Positions 31,892 through 42,640 of a stretch of DNA of 64,000 nucleotides are shown piece by piece. How positions within the stretch are numbered: the first letter of the stretch is position 1; the number at the start of each line of letters is the position of its first letter. Below the pieces are notes generated by a model. That model ran no database searches. It saw only the letters and a list, made by a program, of their open reading frames with translations, and was not told the origin of the DNA. Source of the stretch: Aralia elata. Its lineage: Eukaryota; Streptophyta; Magnoliopsida; Apiales; Araliaceae. The position numbers and the translations under genes were made by a program. Location: assembly GCA_034770075.1 (NCBI GenBank), contig CM068385.1, forward strand, positions 55,622,746 to 55,686,745. Direction: 5' to 3'.

Positions 31892-32351
31892 TACAATGAT
31901 CTAAGAATGCACCACGACCCTCATCAATTAGTAAACAATCCGAGAGTTTTGCCTCAGAAGAGTCTAGCATCTCGTTAAAACTTGGTTCGTGTACCATGAT
32001 AGTCATACAGCTCAAATTATGTGGTGAATGATAAAGTGTGTGTGTGAAGTATTCATCAAACTTATAGCAATCCCAATCGATTCTCATAATATGTTTCTTA
32101 GGGGAAATTTATATACTCACACTTTCTAAATAACAAATGGGGTAAATATAGTTAAAACCACGCAGTGTCTAAATTGAGGACCGACTTAGAGGATATTCGG
32201 ACTATGACGCTTGGTTGTGCAATGCCTAGTTCCCTTAGGTTATTCAATGATACCCATGTAGCGAGCTTTCGACCAACGACTCCCAAACCAATTGGTCTTA
32301 GGGCGCTAGGTGTAGAGACATCCCCTAGGGTGTACTTATTCAATTTTTTTT
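31892..32351 (-). other. Element C 3' untranslated region
   Basis: No gene. Short frames here are unsupported. Confidence 0.5.
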
Positions 32352-32380
32352 AACGAATGCGTTTTACGCTCCATTTCATT
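32352..32380 (-). ncRNA. 29-nt hairpin (C copy)
   Basis: Outer arms AACGAA and TTCATT (one mismatch) around the constant centre TGCGTTTTACGCTCCAT. The GAG/CTC closing pair seen in A and B has become GAA/TTC, a paired change. It is 501 nt from the 3' LTR. Confidence 0.7.
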
Positions 32381-32837
32381 GCATAAATACGCTACTAAGT
32401 GTTCCCCCAAACTTGGACACGTGTGGTCTCAGCTAATACTACCCACAAATACCTCAATCATTAATAACACAACAAATTCCCCCCAGAACTCAATTATGCG
32501 AATCTTTAGGCTACTTAGTGAGAGAACTACTAAAAACATGCAAACCGGTTCTATCATAATCAACACAAGACAAGAGTTGCAATATATCATGGCATTCGAC
32601 CCAAGTCTTAGCAATTAGCAAAAATCAAAAAATTTCATCACAGGCATGTGAGGATGTTTACTAACCAAGATACAAGGATCATGCAATTAAGCTACATGAT
32701 GTGATATGATATGCATGAGAAGTTCATCATTTTTTTTATGCAATAATCTAAGAATTAACGAAAATAAGCAACAAATAATTCAACTAACAATAAAAACAGA
32801 TAATTAAAAGCATCACAAAATAAACTAGGCAAGCCTA
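32381..32837 (-). other. Element C 3' untranslated region, second part
   Basis: No gene. It has a further CCAAGTTTGGGGGAAC tract on the minus strand (about 32401-32416). Confidence 0.5.
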
Positions 32838-32872
32838 ATACCCCAAAACTTAAAATATGAAATGTCCTCATT
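32838..32872 (-). promoter_or_regulatory. Second AGGA-loop hairpin plus G-tract (C)
   Basis: The minus strand reads AATG-AGGA-CATT (32861-32872) then AAGTTTTGGGGTATT (32838-32852), just behind the extra ORF. It is weaker than in A and B. Confidence 0.55.
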
Positions 32873-32899
32873 GGAGATAAAAGGGTAAAGAGTACTCCC

Positions 32900-34051
32900 C
32901 TAAGAAGCGTCCTCGGCGCCGCTAGGCGGCGTGTCGGGCGGAGGATAAGGGATGCCGAAACCGAATGTGGGAAACTCAACGTGGACCCCCTGCTGACTGA
33001 ACGCCTCCGATAATGCACCTGCGAAGGAGATGCTGTAATCCTTAAAGCTCGTGTGCAATGCGTCCATGCGGCGCTGCAGGCGACACATCTCGCGCTCATG
33101 TCCACTGACTCCCCTCTGTTGTACTGGCGGGGCAGACACGTCCTCCTCACTGGCCTCCTCCTCCTCATCAGCCATAATAAAACCCAACCCACTAGGTCGG
33201 GACTCTCCACCGCGCCATACATTGTACTTTCTGATCGTGGCGTTATCAATGCCCCGCATGGGCAACTGGAGGGTCTCCTCGCCCCATTCCACATTCGCCG
33301 CTAGACATAGGCGTGTGATAATCGAGGCATGTGGAATGGCACCAGAAGTGACAGCACGCATGAAACGAAGCATGGACTGGTTAATGATATATCAAATGTC
33401 AATGCTCCCTCCACGCAGAATGCGGTGTAAGAGAACCGCGCGGTCCCGTGTCACGTCCTGGTGATGGGTGGTCGGCAAGATGCTCACGCAAATGAAGGCG
33501 TACCATGCCTTGGCATATCAGTTCAGCGCGGTCTGAGGGAAGTGGACCTTCAGAGTGGTGCCTGACTGAGTCCTCCACTGAGTGCCCGGTTGGCACATCT
33601 CCCGTACCAAAGCGTCCAGGTCGGTCTCGAAGCGCTCATGTACCACCCAGTTGGTGGCCTCAGCAGTAGTTGATGGCAGGCGGAAAAGTTCGTTGATTGC
33701 CTGCGCAGAGTAAGAGACCTGCTTGCCCCGCACGAAGGAAATCCCATTCTGCGTTTCCCGGGCGTTGGCATAGAATTCCCGAATAATGGCCATCGGGGCC
33801 GACTTTGGCGTCTCAATAAATAACAACCAGCCCAAACGCCGGATTTGGTCAAGAATACGCCCATCCTGTGCCTTGGGCTTCAAGCCCCTCTCTGGTATGA
33901 AGGATTTGACGCTTAGAACTTCCCAATAGTAATGCTGAGCAGAGAGATTGACAAACTTGGTGGCGTCCAGAGTGTTGATGCCACCCCCAGTAGATTCGGA
34001 ACTGCTGCTGCTAGAAGAGGAAGGTTGGGGTGTGCGTGCATGCTTCGGCAT
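32900..34051 (-). pseudogene. Athila extra ORF of C, two nonsense codons
   Basis: Start MPKHARTPQ at 34051, serine stretch, then KFVNLSAQHYY, REFYANARETQNGISFVRGK, AKAWYAFIC, RAVLLHRIL, GAIPHASIITRLCLA, WRGGESRPSGLGFIM, RRMDALHTSF and a proline/acidic end, in one continuous frame. Two stops break it: TGA at 33518-33520 (where A has Arg, so CGA to TGA is likely) and TGA just before 33373 (where A and B have Gly). No frameshift is seen, so it was probably functional recently. Same family as the A and B copies. Confidence 0.87.
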
Positions 34052-34232
34052 GGTTGAATGCGATTAGGGTTTGGTGTAGGATTGTATGTAACTAGGGTTT
34101 AGTGAGAGTGGCTAGGGATGAGAGGAGAGGGTGTGCTCTGCTGCTAGAGAGTGTTTTAGTTTTAGGGTTTATGATTGTGATGTGATATGACTGATGGGGA
34201 CTGCCTTTATATAAAAAAAAAATTCCGCGAGG
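34052..34232 (-). other. Leader of the C extra ORF
   Basis: Non-coding. The dyad array follows at once. Confidence 0.5.
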
Positions 34233-34434
34233 GGCGCAGCTGCGCCGTAGTTGAACTGGGAATGGGGCGCAGCTGCGCTGATGCCCAGATTTGGCTCAGG
34301 CGGACACCGGCGCAGCTGTACCGATGATGAACTGGTGGTGGGGCGCAGCTGCGCTGCTGTTCAGATGATGCATGCTGCTAGACCAATGCGCAGTTGCGCA
34401 CCTGATTGGCTTGAGGTGCGGCGCAGCTGCGCCG
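34233..34434. promoter_or_regulatory. GC-rich dyad array of C between pol and extra ORF
   Basis: Six dyads of form GCGC-AGCT-GCGC or close variants (one GCGCAGTTGCGC, one GCGCAGCTGTAC) in 200 bp, at the same location as the arrays in A and B but with the C-type centre. Confidence 0.7.
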
Positions 34435-34747
34435 GCCTTCCGACTCCCTAGATGAATTTTTTTTTTTTTTTGAAAACACACTTGACACACGTTAAAATAT
34501 CAGGTGAACAACATAATTCTTATAAATATCCAACAAAACTAAAAAGAAACGAACATCTCAATTCAAACTAGTAAACTTACGAACAATGCATACGCAATGC
34601 AATGGGACGATGCACCCCCAAACTTAAAGTGTGCTTAAGTCATACGATTGATGGCGCGATTGGACACTTGAAAAATAAACCAGCGTGTTAAAATGAAATC
34701 ATACAAACTAAATTAAAATCACACGAAGAAAAATAATTATAGAAATT
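34435..34747 (-). other. Element C pol-to-ORF spacer
   Basis: No gene. A T run lies at 34458-34471. A polypyrimidine stretch ending in TAG on the minus strand (AG ends at 34539) could be a splice acceptor. A minus-strand AAGTTTGGGGGTGC tract lies at about 34613-34627. Confidence 0.4.
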
Positions 34748-34771
34748 TCGGGTTGCCTCCCGAGAAGCGCT
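34748..34771 (-). ncRNA. Post-pol hairpin with AGGCAA loop (C)
   Basis: Minus strand: AGCGCT (34766-34771), then TCGGG-AGGCAA-CCCGA (34748-34763), 46 nt after the pol stop. Confidence 0.7.
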
Positions 34772-34808
34772 TTGGTTTAAAGTCGGTTAGCTCGACTATC
34801 ATTGATGC

Positions 34809-37064
34809 TTAGTCCATGGCTAGGACAATTGAGGATTTTTGGCGATCGAACTCGCCTCCCCAATAGTGCTTCAACCTTTGGCCATTAACCTTGAATGGTT
34901 GCTCACTATCCTTTCCAATAATTTCGATGGCTCCGTGTGGGAATACAGCTGTGATGGTAAAGGGACCCGACCATCGGGATTTGAGCTTTCCCGGGAATAA
35001 CTTGAGCCTGGAGTTGAATAGCAAGACCGCTTGGCCAGGTTCAAATTTCCTTTCGATGATTTTTCGGTCGTGCCATCTCTTTACCTTCTCCTTGTAGAGT
35101 TTAGAATTCTCATAGGCCTGCAATCGGAACTCATCAAGTTCATTTAGCTGTAGAAGTCTCCTCTCTCCCACTGCAGATGGGTCGAAATTCAACTTTTTAA
35201 TCGCCCAGTAAGCTTTGTGCTCTAATTCGACCGGGAGATGACATGCTTTGCCATAGACCATGTGGTAAGGAGACATGCCGAGAGGTGTCTTGTATGCAGT
35301 TCTATAAGCCCACAAGGCTTCGTCTAGCTTTAGAGACCAATCTTTTCTGGAAGGACTAACAATCTTTTCCAGAATTCTTTTTACCTCTCGGTTGGATACT
35401 TCGGCTTGACCATTTGTCTGTGGATGGTAGGCTGTGGCAATTATGTGTCTCACTCCATATTCGGCCAGGAGGGCTGTGAACTGTTTGTTGCAAAAATGGC
35501 TGCCCTCATCACTGATGATCGCCCATGGAGTGCCAAACCTAGTGAAAATGCTCTTCTGTAGAAACCTCAAAACCACCTTAGCATCATTGGTTGGTAACGC
35601 CGAAGCTTCCACCCATTTGGACATATAATCAACCGCTAGAAAGATATAGAGATTGTTGCAGGATGATGGAAATGGTCCCATGAAGTTTATGCCCCATACG
35701 TCAAAGATCTCCACTTCCAAGATCACATTTAGTGGCATTTCATTGCGGTTGGAGATGTTGCCCACCCGTTGGCATCGATCACAATTCTTTATGAATTGGC
35801 GGGCATCTTTGAACAAGGTGGGCCAATAAAACCCGGCCTGGAGTACCTTAGCTGCTGTTCTCTGCGTTCCATAATGGCCGCCACACAGAGAAGAATGACA
35901 TGCATGTAATATACTGGTAGTCTCGACATCGGGAATGCACCTTCGAATCACAAGATCTGTACATTGTTTGAACAAGTAGGGCTCGTCCCACATGTATCTC
36001 TTTACATCATGCAAAAATTTCTTCTTCTGCTGGGAGGTTAGATCTGGTGGTAGTACATGACTCACAAGATAGTTGACAATATCAGCGAACCATGGGATCT
36101 CAGATGTGATTGCAAATAGATGTTCATCAGGGAAGCAATCGTTTATTTCAACCTTCTCTTTGCTCTCCAAATCCGGATTGTCTAATCTGGAAAGATGATC
36201 ATCAACTAGATTTTCCGTGCCTTTCTTGTCCTTAATTTCCAAGTCAAATTCTTGGAGAAAAAGGATCCACCTGATTAATCTTGACTTGGCATCTTTCTTT
36301 GAGATTAAATACCGAATTGCTGCATGATCAGTGTACACCACTACCTTTGTTCCAATGAGATAGGATCGGAACTTGTCGAATGCATAAACAACCGCGAGTA
36401 GTTCCTTCTCGATGGTGGTGTAATTCATTTGGGCCTCTGAAAGTGTTTTGCTGGCATAGTAGACTGCATGTAGAACCTTATCTCTGCGTTGTCCCAATAC
36501 CATGCCCACAGCATAGTCACTAGCATCACACATAAGCTCAAATGGAAGAGACCAATCCGGTGCCACTATCACAGGTGCTGTTGTCAATTTCTGTTTCAAC
36601 AACTCAAAGGCTGCTAAGTAATTTTCATCGAATAGAAACGGAACATCTTTTTCCAATAGATTGCACAGGGGTTTTGTGATTTTGGAGAAGTCTTTGATAA
36701 ATCTCCGGTAGAATCCGGCATGGCCCAAAAAACTTCGAACTCCCTTCACAGAAGTCGGTGGAGGCAGTTTCTCGATAGTTTCTAACTTTGCTTTATCCAC
36801 TTCCAAACCTTTGGCTGAGACCTTGTGACCCAAAATTATTCCTTCCTGAACCATGAAATGACATTTCTCCCAATTAAGCACAAGATTTGTTTCCACGCAT
36901 CTCTTCAGTACCATGACCAAATTCTCTAGACAGCTGTCAAAGGAATTTCCAAACACTGAGAAATCATCCATGAAGACCTCCATGTTGATTTCCACCATGT
37001 CAGAAAATATTGCCATCATGCACCGCTGAAATGTGGTAGGAGCATTACATAGACCGAAGGACAT
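34809..37064 (-). pseudogene. pol: Element C RT C-terminal half, RNase H, integrase
   Basis: 751 open codons. RT from MSFGLCNAPTTFQRCMM with FMDD kept and FLGHAGFYRRFIKDFSK; RNase H (MCDASDYAVGMVLG, KELLAVVYAFDKFR, TDHAAI); integrase with HHCC finger (GGHYGT, CDRCQR). The integrase core has the first Asp replaced by Asn (GINFMGPF, codon 35685-35687), the same change as in A. SDEGSHF and GQAEVSNREVKR are kept. It is separated from the upstream frame by a stop and a 21-nt deletion. Confidence 0.9.
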
Positions 37065-37091
37065 TCGCCTGAAAGCAAAAGTGGTCTTCTC
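37065..37091 (-). other. RT lesion in C: nonsense codon plus 21-nt deletion
   Basis: Where A and B encode QEKTTF-TCPYGTF-AFRRM, C has a TAA for the Gln codon and lacks the seven codons TCPYGTF. The deletion is in frame but removes part of the RT palm region, so RT should be inactive even with the stop suppressed. Confidence 0.85.
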
Positions 37092-38903
37092 TTAATCCTC
37101 TAGAGCGATGGCAATTTGATTATAACCAGAATATCCGTCAAGCAAACAGTAGTACTCATGCCCTGTAAGTCTGTCCAACATTTGATCAATGAATGGAAGT
37201 GGGAAGTGATCTTTCCTCGTGGCCTTGTTGAGCTTTTGGTAGTCCATGCAAACTCTCCACCCCGTGACTGTTCGGGTTGGTATTAGCTCGTTGTTCTCAT
37301 TTCTTACCACAGTTATTCCTCCCTTCTTGGGTACACACTGCACCGGGCTCACCCATGGACTGTCAGAGATGGGATAAATGATCCCGGCGTCTAGCCATTT
37401 CAGAATTTCTGCTTTAACCACTTCTTTCATGATGGGATTCAACCTTCTTTGATGCTCTATGGTAGGTTTGCAGTCATCTTCCATCAGGATCTTGTGCATG
37501 CAAAATGAGGGACTGATTCCTTTTAGATCTGCAATGGTCCATCCAATAGCCCCTTGGAATTCTCTGAGGATTCTTATCAGCTTGCCTTCCTGCAAAGATG
37601 TTAGTGTAGAATAAATAATGACAGGCAATGTATCTGAAGTGCCTAGATATGCATAGCTAAGGTGACTAGGCAAGGGTTTTAGTTCAAGTTTAGGAGGTAC
37701 TTCTCTAGATGGTTTCAAATGCGATGAGGAATCATTTGAGCTTTTCAAGGGCTCAATAGGTACCTTGAACTTTGCCATCCGAGGTATTGCATCTAGAAAA
37801 TGAACATACTCACAGTTTTCGGGCTCGTCCAAATCGATATCTCCTGTCAATGTCATCTCAAGCAAGTCACTATGTGTGGCCTTAATGAATTCCTCGGTCA
37901 CTGCATTTTCAATGATGTCAACTCGGAAACATTCTTCCTCTTCGGTAGGAAATTTCATAGCCTTGAAAACATTGAAGGTGACTACTTGGTCTTGAACCCT
38001 CATTGTCAATTCTCCTTTTTGCACATCAATGAGAGTTCTCCCGGTAGCTAGAAATGGTCTCCCAAGTATGATGGGAATGTCCTTGTCCTCCTCAAAGTCT
38101 AGGATTATGAAATCAGCTGGGAAAATGAACTTATCAACCTTAACAAGAACATCTTCCACAATACCTCTTGGATAGGTGACTGAACGATCTGCTAGCTGAA
38201 GAGAGACATTTGTTGGCTTGGGTGCTGGTAATCCCAACTGAGTAAAAACAGACAACGGCATGAGATTAATGCTTGCACCAAGATCACACAAGCATTTCTT
38301 GAATGACAGGTCTCCAATGGTGCGAGGAATGGTGAAACTACCCGGATCCTTCAACTTTGGAGGTAGCTTCCTTTGTAATACCGCACTGCACTCTTCTGTC
38401 AAAGCTACAATTTCAAAATCTTGCAATTTCTTCTTCCTTGACAGAATACCCTTCATGAACTTGGCATAGCTCGGCATTTGTTCTAAAGCTTCTGCAAATG
38501 GTATATTGATCTGAAGCTTTTTGAAAACCTCAAGAAACTTAGAAAATTGCTTATCCATTTTCTGCTTTTGCTGCCTTTGAGGGTACGGAACTGGTGGATA
38601 ATATTTGGTGGGAGGAGTTTGAGTCTTCTCTGTGCTTTTTGTTGGTGTGGGCTCCAATTTCTCAAGGCTATCCTCCTCTTCAAAAATTTCAGCAGAGGCA
38701 GTTTCTGGGGAGGGGCGCAGCTGCGCCGTATCCCTTTGCAAAAGGGGCGCAGCTGCGCCGGATGATTCCAGTGCTGAAGAGGGGCGCAGCTGCGCTGTCC
38801 TCTCGTGTGACAGGGGCGCAGCTGCGCTGGTTGGCAGGGTCTGCTTCCCACTTCTGGTGGTGACAGCTTGGCATTGCTCCTTTCCATTTCTCCTTGGATT
38901 GAT
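37092..38903 (-). pseudogene. pol: Element C linker, protease and RT N-terminal half
   Basis: Continuous frame after the stop at 38904-38906. It runs through the linker with four GC dyads, FKKLQINIPFAEALEQMPSYAKFM, protease DLGASINLMPLS with KFIFPADFIILD, GRPFLATGRTLIDVQKGELTMRV, then RT up to LLDGYSGYNQIAIALED. No frameshift in this part, which serves as a good reference for locating shifts in A and B. Confidence 0.9.
38713..38829. promoter_or_regulatory. Four GC dyads within the C gag-pol linker
   Basis: GCGC-AGCT-GCGC type dyads in coding sequence. They are translated alternately as AAAP and AQLRP, because spacing shifts the reading phase between copies. The 28 nt at 38732-38759 match the LTR dyad at 41585-41612 with one difference. 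Confidence 0.68.
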
Positions 38904-40205
38904 TTATGTGTCGCTAGGAAGAGCTCCTTGAGGTCTACCAGATAACAAATTGAACAATTGTCTCATTTGATTCTCCAAATTCTTGAAACCTAATGTTTGG
39001 CCTTGTTCCAACTTGTCAGTTTTGGCCATGTATTTCTCCAAATTTTCACTCATTTCAGCAACCTTTTTATCAGTAGCCGAGACTTGTTGCTGAATGTGGA
39101 ACCCCGGAGGATTGAGAGGTTTTGAAGCTTGCTGTTGGTCCTGTCGGTTGCTCCACGAGAAGTTGGGGTGATTCCTATTCCCCTGAGTGTAGTTGTTCTG
39201 ATATTGATTTGTTGGCCTCTGGTAGTTGCTCACAAATTGCACTGACTCAGCATTGATGGCACACTGATCAGAAGAGTGTGAACCTGCACAAAGCTCACAA
39301 ATTATGGAGACTTGCTGCCCCTTTCCTTCATATAGGTTGTCAATCTTTTTGACTATAGCAGATATCTGGGCTTGAAGTGAAGTGGCCGTGTCAACCTCTA
39401 ATATCCCTGCTATTTTTGGTTGGCTGAATCTAGAAGATGGCCATTGATAGTTATTTGCAGCCATGGTCTCCAAAAGTTCATAAGCTTCGTCATAGTTTTT
39501 ACCCATGAAAGCTCCACCTGCAGCTGCATCAATGCCTGCCCGTGTTTGAATATTTAACCCATTGTAAAATGTGTTAAGCTGCATCCATTGTGGCAAACTG
39601 TGATGTGGACACTTTCTCAATAGTTCCTTGTACCGCTCCCATGTCTCATACAAGGATTCTCCATGATGTTATTCATATGAAGAGATGTCATTTCTCAACT
39701 TGGCAGTTTTGGCCAGTGGGAAGAATTTTGCTAAGAATTTCTGGGCCAAATCTTGCCAAGTAGTAATAGATCCCGGTGATAGTGAGTGTAGCCAACTCTT
39801 TGCTTTATCCCTCAATGTGAATGGGAATAGCCGCAATCTCACCCCATCTTCCGAAATCCCACTGAATTTGAATGTATCACAGATCTCTAAAAAATTTATC
39901 AAGTGCTCATTCGGGTCATCAACCACCATTCCTCCGAATTGGACAGAATTTTGGATCATATGGATAGTCCCTGGCTTGATCTCGAAGGAATTGGCCGTTA
40001 TGGCTGGCCTTGAGATACTTGATTGCAAATCATTGATTCTTGGCATAGCATAATCTCTCAATGCTTTTTGTGCTTCTCCCGCCATTGGTTGTGGTTGGTC
40101 TAGATCCTCCAGAGTATTTTCAACACACTTTCTTGACTGTTGAACCCTTTTCTCAATGTTATCCACGAAAGGCAATAGGTTAGGATTCTTCGATCGAGTA
40201 TGCAT
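38904..40205 (-). pseudogene. gag: Element C gag with one internal nonsense codon
   Basis: MHTRSKNPNL start at 40205. Core RLFPFTLRDKAKSWLHSL, KFLAKFFPLA, YETWERYKELLRKCPHHS; knuckle CELCAGSHSSDQC; tail with HPNFSWSNRQ. A TAA at 39669-39671 replaces Gln (CAA to TAA) and another stop, TAA at 38904-38906, ends the frame in the linker. No shift between them. Confidence 0.9.
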
Positions 40206-40331
40206 ACACTACTCAAGAGTACCTATCACAATGTAAAAGAAAATAAAATAGAATTAAGATAAGAACATATTTGTTTAACTAAAACCAATCTAATTTAAAT
40301 TGATGATGAAAGTTATAAATGCAATTACAAC

Positions 40332-40349
40332 TCCCCGGCAACGGCGCCA
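40332..40349 (-). other. Primer-binding site of element C (tRNA-Asp)
   Basis: TGGCGCCGTTGCCGGGGA on the minus strand, six bases from the LTR edge, perfect match to the tRNA-Asp 3' complement. Confidence 0.93.
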
Positions 40350-40355
40350 AAAACT

Positions 40356-41950
40356 TGTTGGGATATTTGTATATATAACAAATACAACTCATACACGCAA
40401 GTGCACGTGATCCACAAGTAATATAAAGTAAGTAAAGTATCGATCCCACGAGGAATTGAATTGCATTTATGACTACAAACACCGATTTTATAATTATTTC
40501 GGTCTCTTTAAACAATTGATTTTAGCAATGAGATTATCTAACGATTACTAATGAAACAAATAGAACAAAATATAATTGTACAAATACAGATTTTATGGGC
40601 TTGGGATTATAATTTCACTTATTGCAAACTTAGATTTCCATGATTATTGTAGAATGTTGGTCAAGAACACGAATGCAAAATATGGCCACCTCTCGATGCA
40701 CCATATTCATATCACACTAAATCCACAATTGATAGAATGAATGTGAACACCCTAGATGACTAATGCACTATATTTCTATGTGAATTACAATCAAGAGGGT
40801 TTAAGTACAAGTTCTCAATTGGCCACATATGGTGCTTCGGTATATCTCTATCCTAAGCACGAATCATATCTTCACGAGGAATGTAAAAATTATAAACATA
40901 TGCTAGCATAATTAGATCTCAATTTATATTTCCTTTCTCAATTCCATATAAATTATCACAGTAATTGGTGATCAAGCAATTAAACATGAAGTATAGATTA
41001 TGCTAGACATTCATTTCATAACTAACTGGCAATAATAAGGAAGCATTTCAATTCTTAGCAATGCAAAAGATCCATTATAATCCCAAGAATTAAGTTTAGT
41101 TCATAATAACAATAATGGAATTCATCATACACAATTGGTTTATCATCATAATTACAGAATAGGAAAATTAATCAAAAACAGAAAATATTCAAGCTCCATG
41201 TTTCCGTTCTGCAACTTCTGATGGTTTTCCAAGTTGTGTAGAATGTTGATTCCTTGCTTCCAATCTCCAATTCAGCATCCATATTGCTGCATTCTTCAGT
41301 TCCCAAATGCAATTTGTGCTCAGCTGGTAGTTTCCAAGTTTGAAGCTAGAATGCAGTAGACTATTCTAATTTTTGTGTAGGAGAGGAGCTGCTCCAATTG
41401 AATTCCAAATTGGTTAATAATACATGCTAAATTTGTCTTATTTTGACTTATTCTGATTCCCACTAATAAAGTTTAAACCCACTGATCCCTTAAAATCTGG
41501 CAATACATCATTTCCTGATAATGCTGCTTCGCTGGATAGAACGTGCTGCATGGCTGGCTGGCGACAGGCGCAGCTGCGCCGACGCCCTTTGTAAAAGGGG
41601 CGCAGCTGCGCCGGGGCAGGGAAGGAACAGGAGGGGCGCAGCTGCGCCGGCCTCAAGGCCAAGCAGGGCGCAACTGCGCCGGTTGTCAGTCTGCAGCTGT
41701 GTTGTTGTAGCCTGATTTCTCGATTCTCATGTCATGTACAAGCAACAAATAATCAAATAGCTCCCAACCAACAAAAGCAATAAACCCCGTGTCAATTTTA
41801 CCAAAAACCGTGCAAAAGCCATATAATGAGAATAGTAAATCAAAACCGAAAGAGAGGGAAAAATGCATGAAAACGTACTAAGTAGCTATTAGATAAGCAA
41901 CAAATGAAACCAAATAGTATCCAATAAGTAGGTATGAAACCTACTTATCA
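40356..41950 (-). repeat. 5' LTR of element C
   Basis: 1595 bp, TGTTGGGATATTTG at the left and CTACTTATCA at the right, with four GC dyads at 41568-41680. It pairs with the split 3' LTR. Confidence 0.93.
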
Positions 41951-41955
41951 GTAAC
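41951..41955. repeat. Target-site duplication GTAAC (right copy)
   Basis: Matches 5740-5744. Copia-D RNase H/RT sequence resumes here. Confidence 0.92.
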
Positions 41956-42640
41956 TCATGCGATCTCTTATTTTATTGAGGACAATTTAAAGAGACATAC
42001 TCCATGACTCATCATCATGAGACCTCTCTTGGAGTTTGTCATGCTAAACGTCTTTAGCATCAAATGAATATACATTCCTTGGGTTAAGCCGAGCATCCTT
42101 TTAAATATATCTATATAGATTTATATCCCCAATTTATAGGATGCTCCTCCCAAGTTATTCATAGAGGAATGTTTAGACAATTGTATCTTTACTGGTTGTA
42201 ACATTGGTGTGTTATTCCTTATCAGTAGTATATCAACATATAATACTAGGAATGTCACAGTGCTCCCACTGACCCTTTTGTACACACTAGGTTCATTCTC
42301 GTTTTTAATAAAATCAAACTCTTTTGATTGTCTTATCAAAACGAATGTTCCATCTTTGAGAAGCTTGCTTCAGTCCATAAATGGATCATTGTAGCTTAAA
42401 ACACGATTTGCTTCAACCTTTGAAACAAATTCCTCTGGCTGTATCATACATACATTCTCCTCAAGTCTTCATTGAGGAAGGACGTCTCCACATCCATTTT
42501 GCCAGATTTCATAATAAGCTGCAATCACAAGCAAATCCAAATGGACTTGAGCATTACCCGGTAATAAGGTTTTATCATAGTCAACTCATTGACTTTATTT
42601 GAAACCTTTTCACATAAGCTGGACAACCCCTTATCTTAAC
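41956..42640 (-). pseudogene. Copia-D reverse transcriptase remnant
   Basis: Read leftward it gives the copia RT: LLVIAAYYEIWQNG, then IRQSKEFDFIKNENEPSVYKRVSGSTVTFLVLYVDILLIRN, then MNNLGGASYKLGI. The catalytic motif reads YVDILL: one of the two Asp residues of YVDD is missing, exactly as in copia-F. Several stops. Confidence 0.82.

Larger units (their letters stand above)
5745..41950 (-). mobile_element. Athila element C (Ty3/gypsy), carrying elements A and B
   Basis: Minus-strand Athila-lineage element of about 11.7 kb without its inner insertions. It has a 5' LTR (40356-41950), a tRNA-Asp-type primer site, gag, protease-RT, RNase H-integrase, the extra ORF, and a 3' LTR split between 5745-5784 and 30276-31851 by element A. 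It is flanked by GTAAC. Gag, pol and the extra ORF carry stops, and RT has a 21-nt deletion. Confidence 0.93.

Noticed and set aside
32755..33464. Overlapping frames opposite and beside the C extra ORF
   Set aside because: Shadow frames of the real coding strand; the conserved family motifs are only in the 32900-34051 frame.
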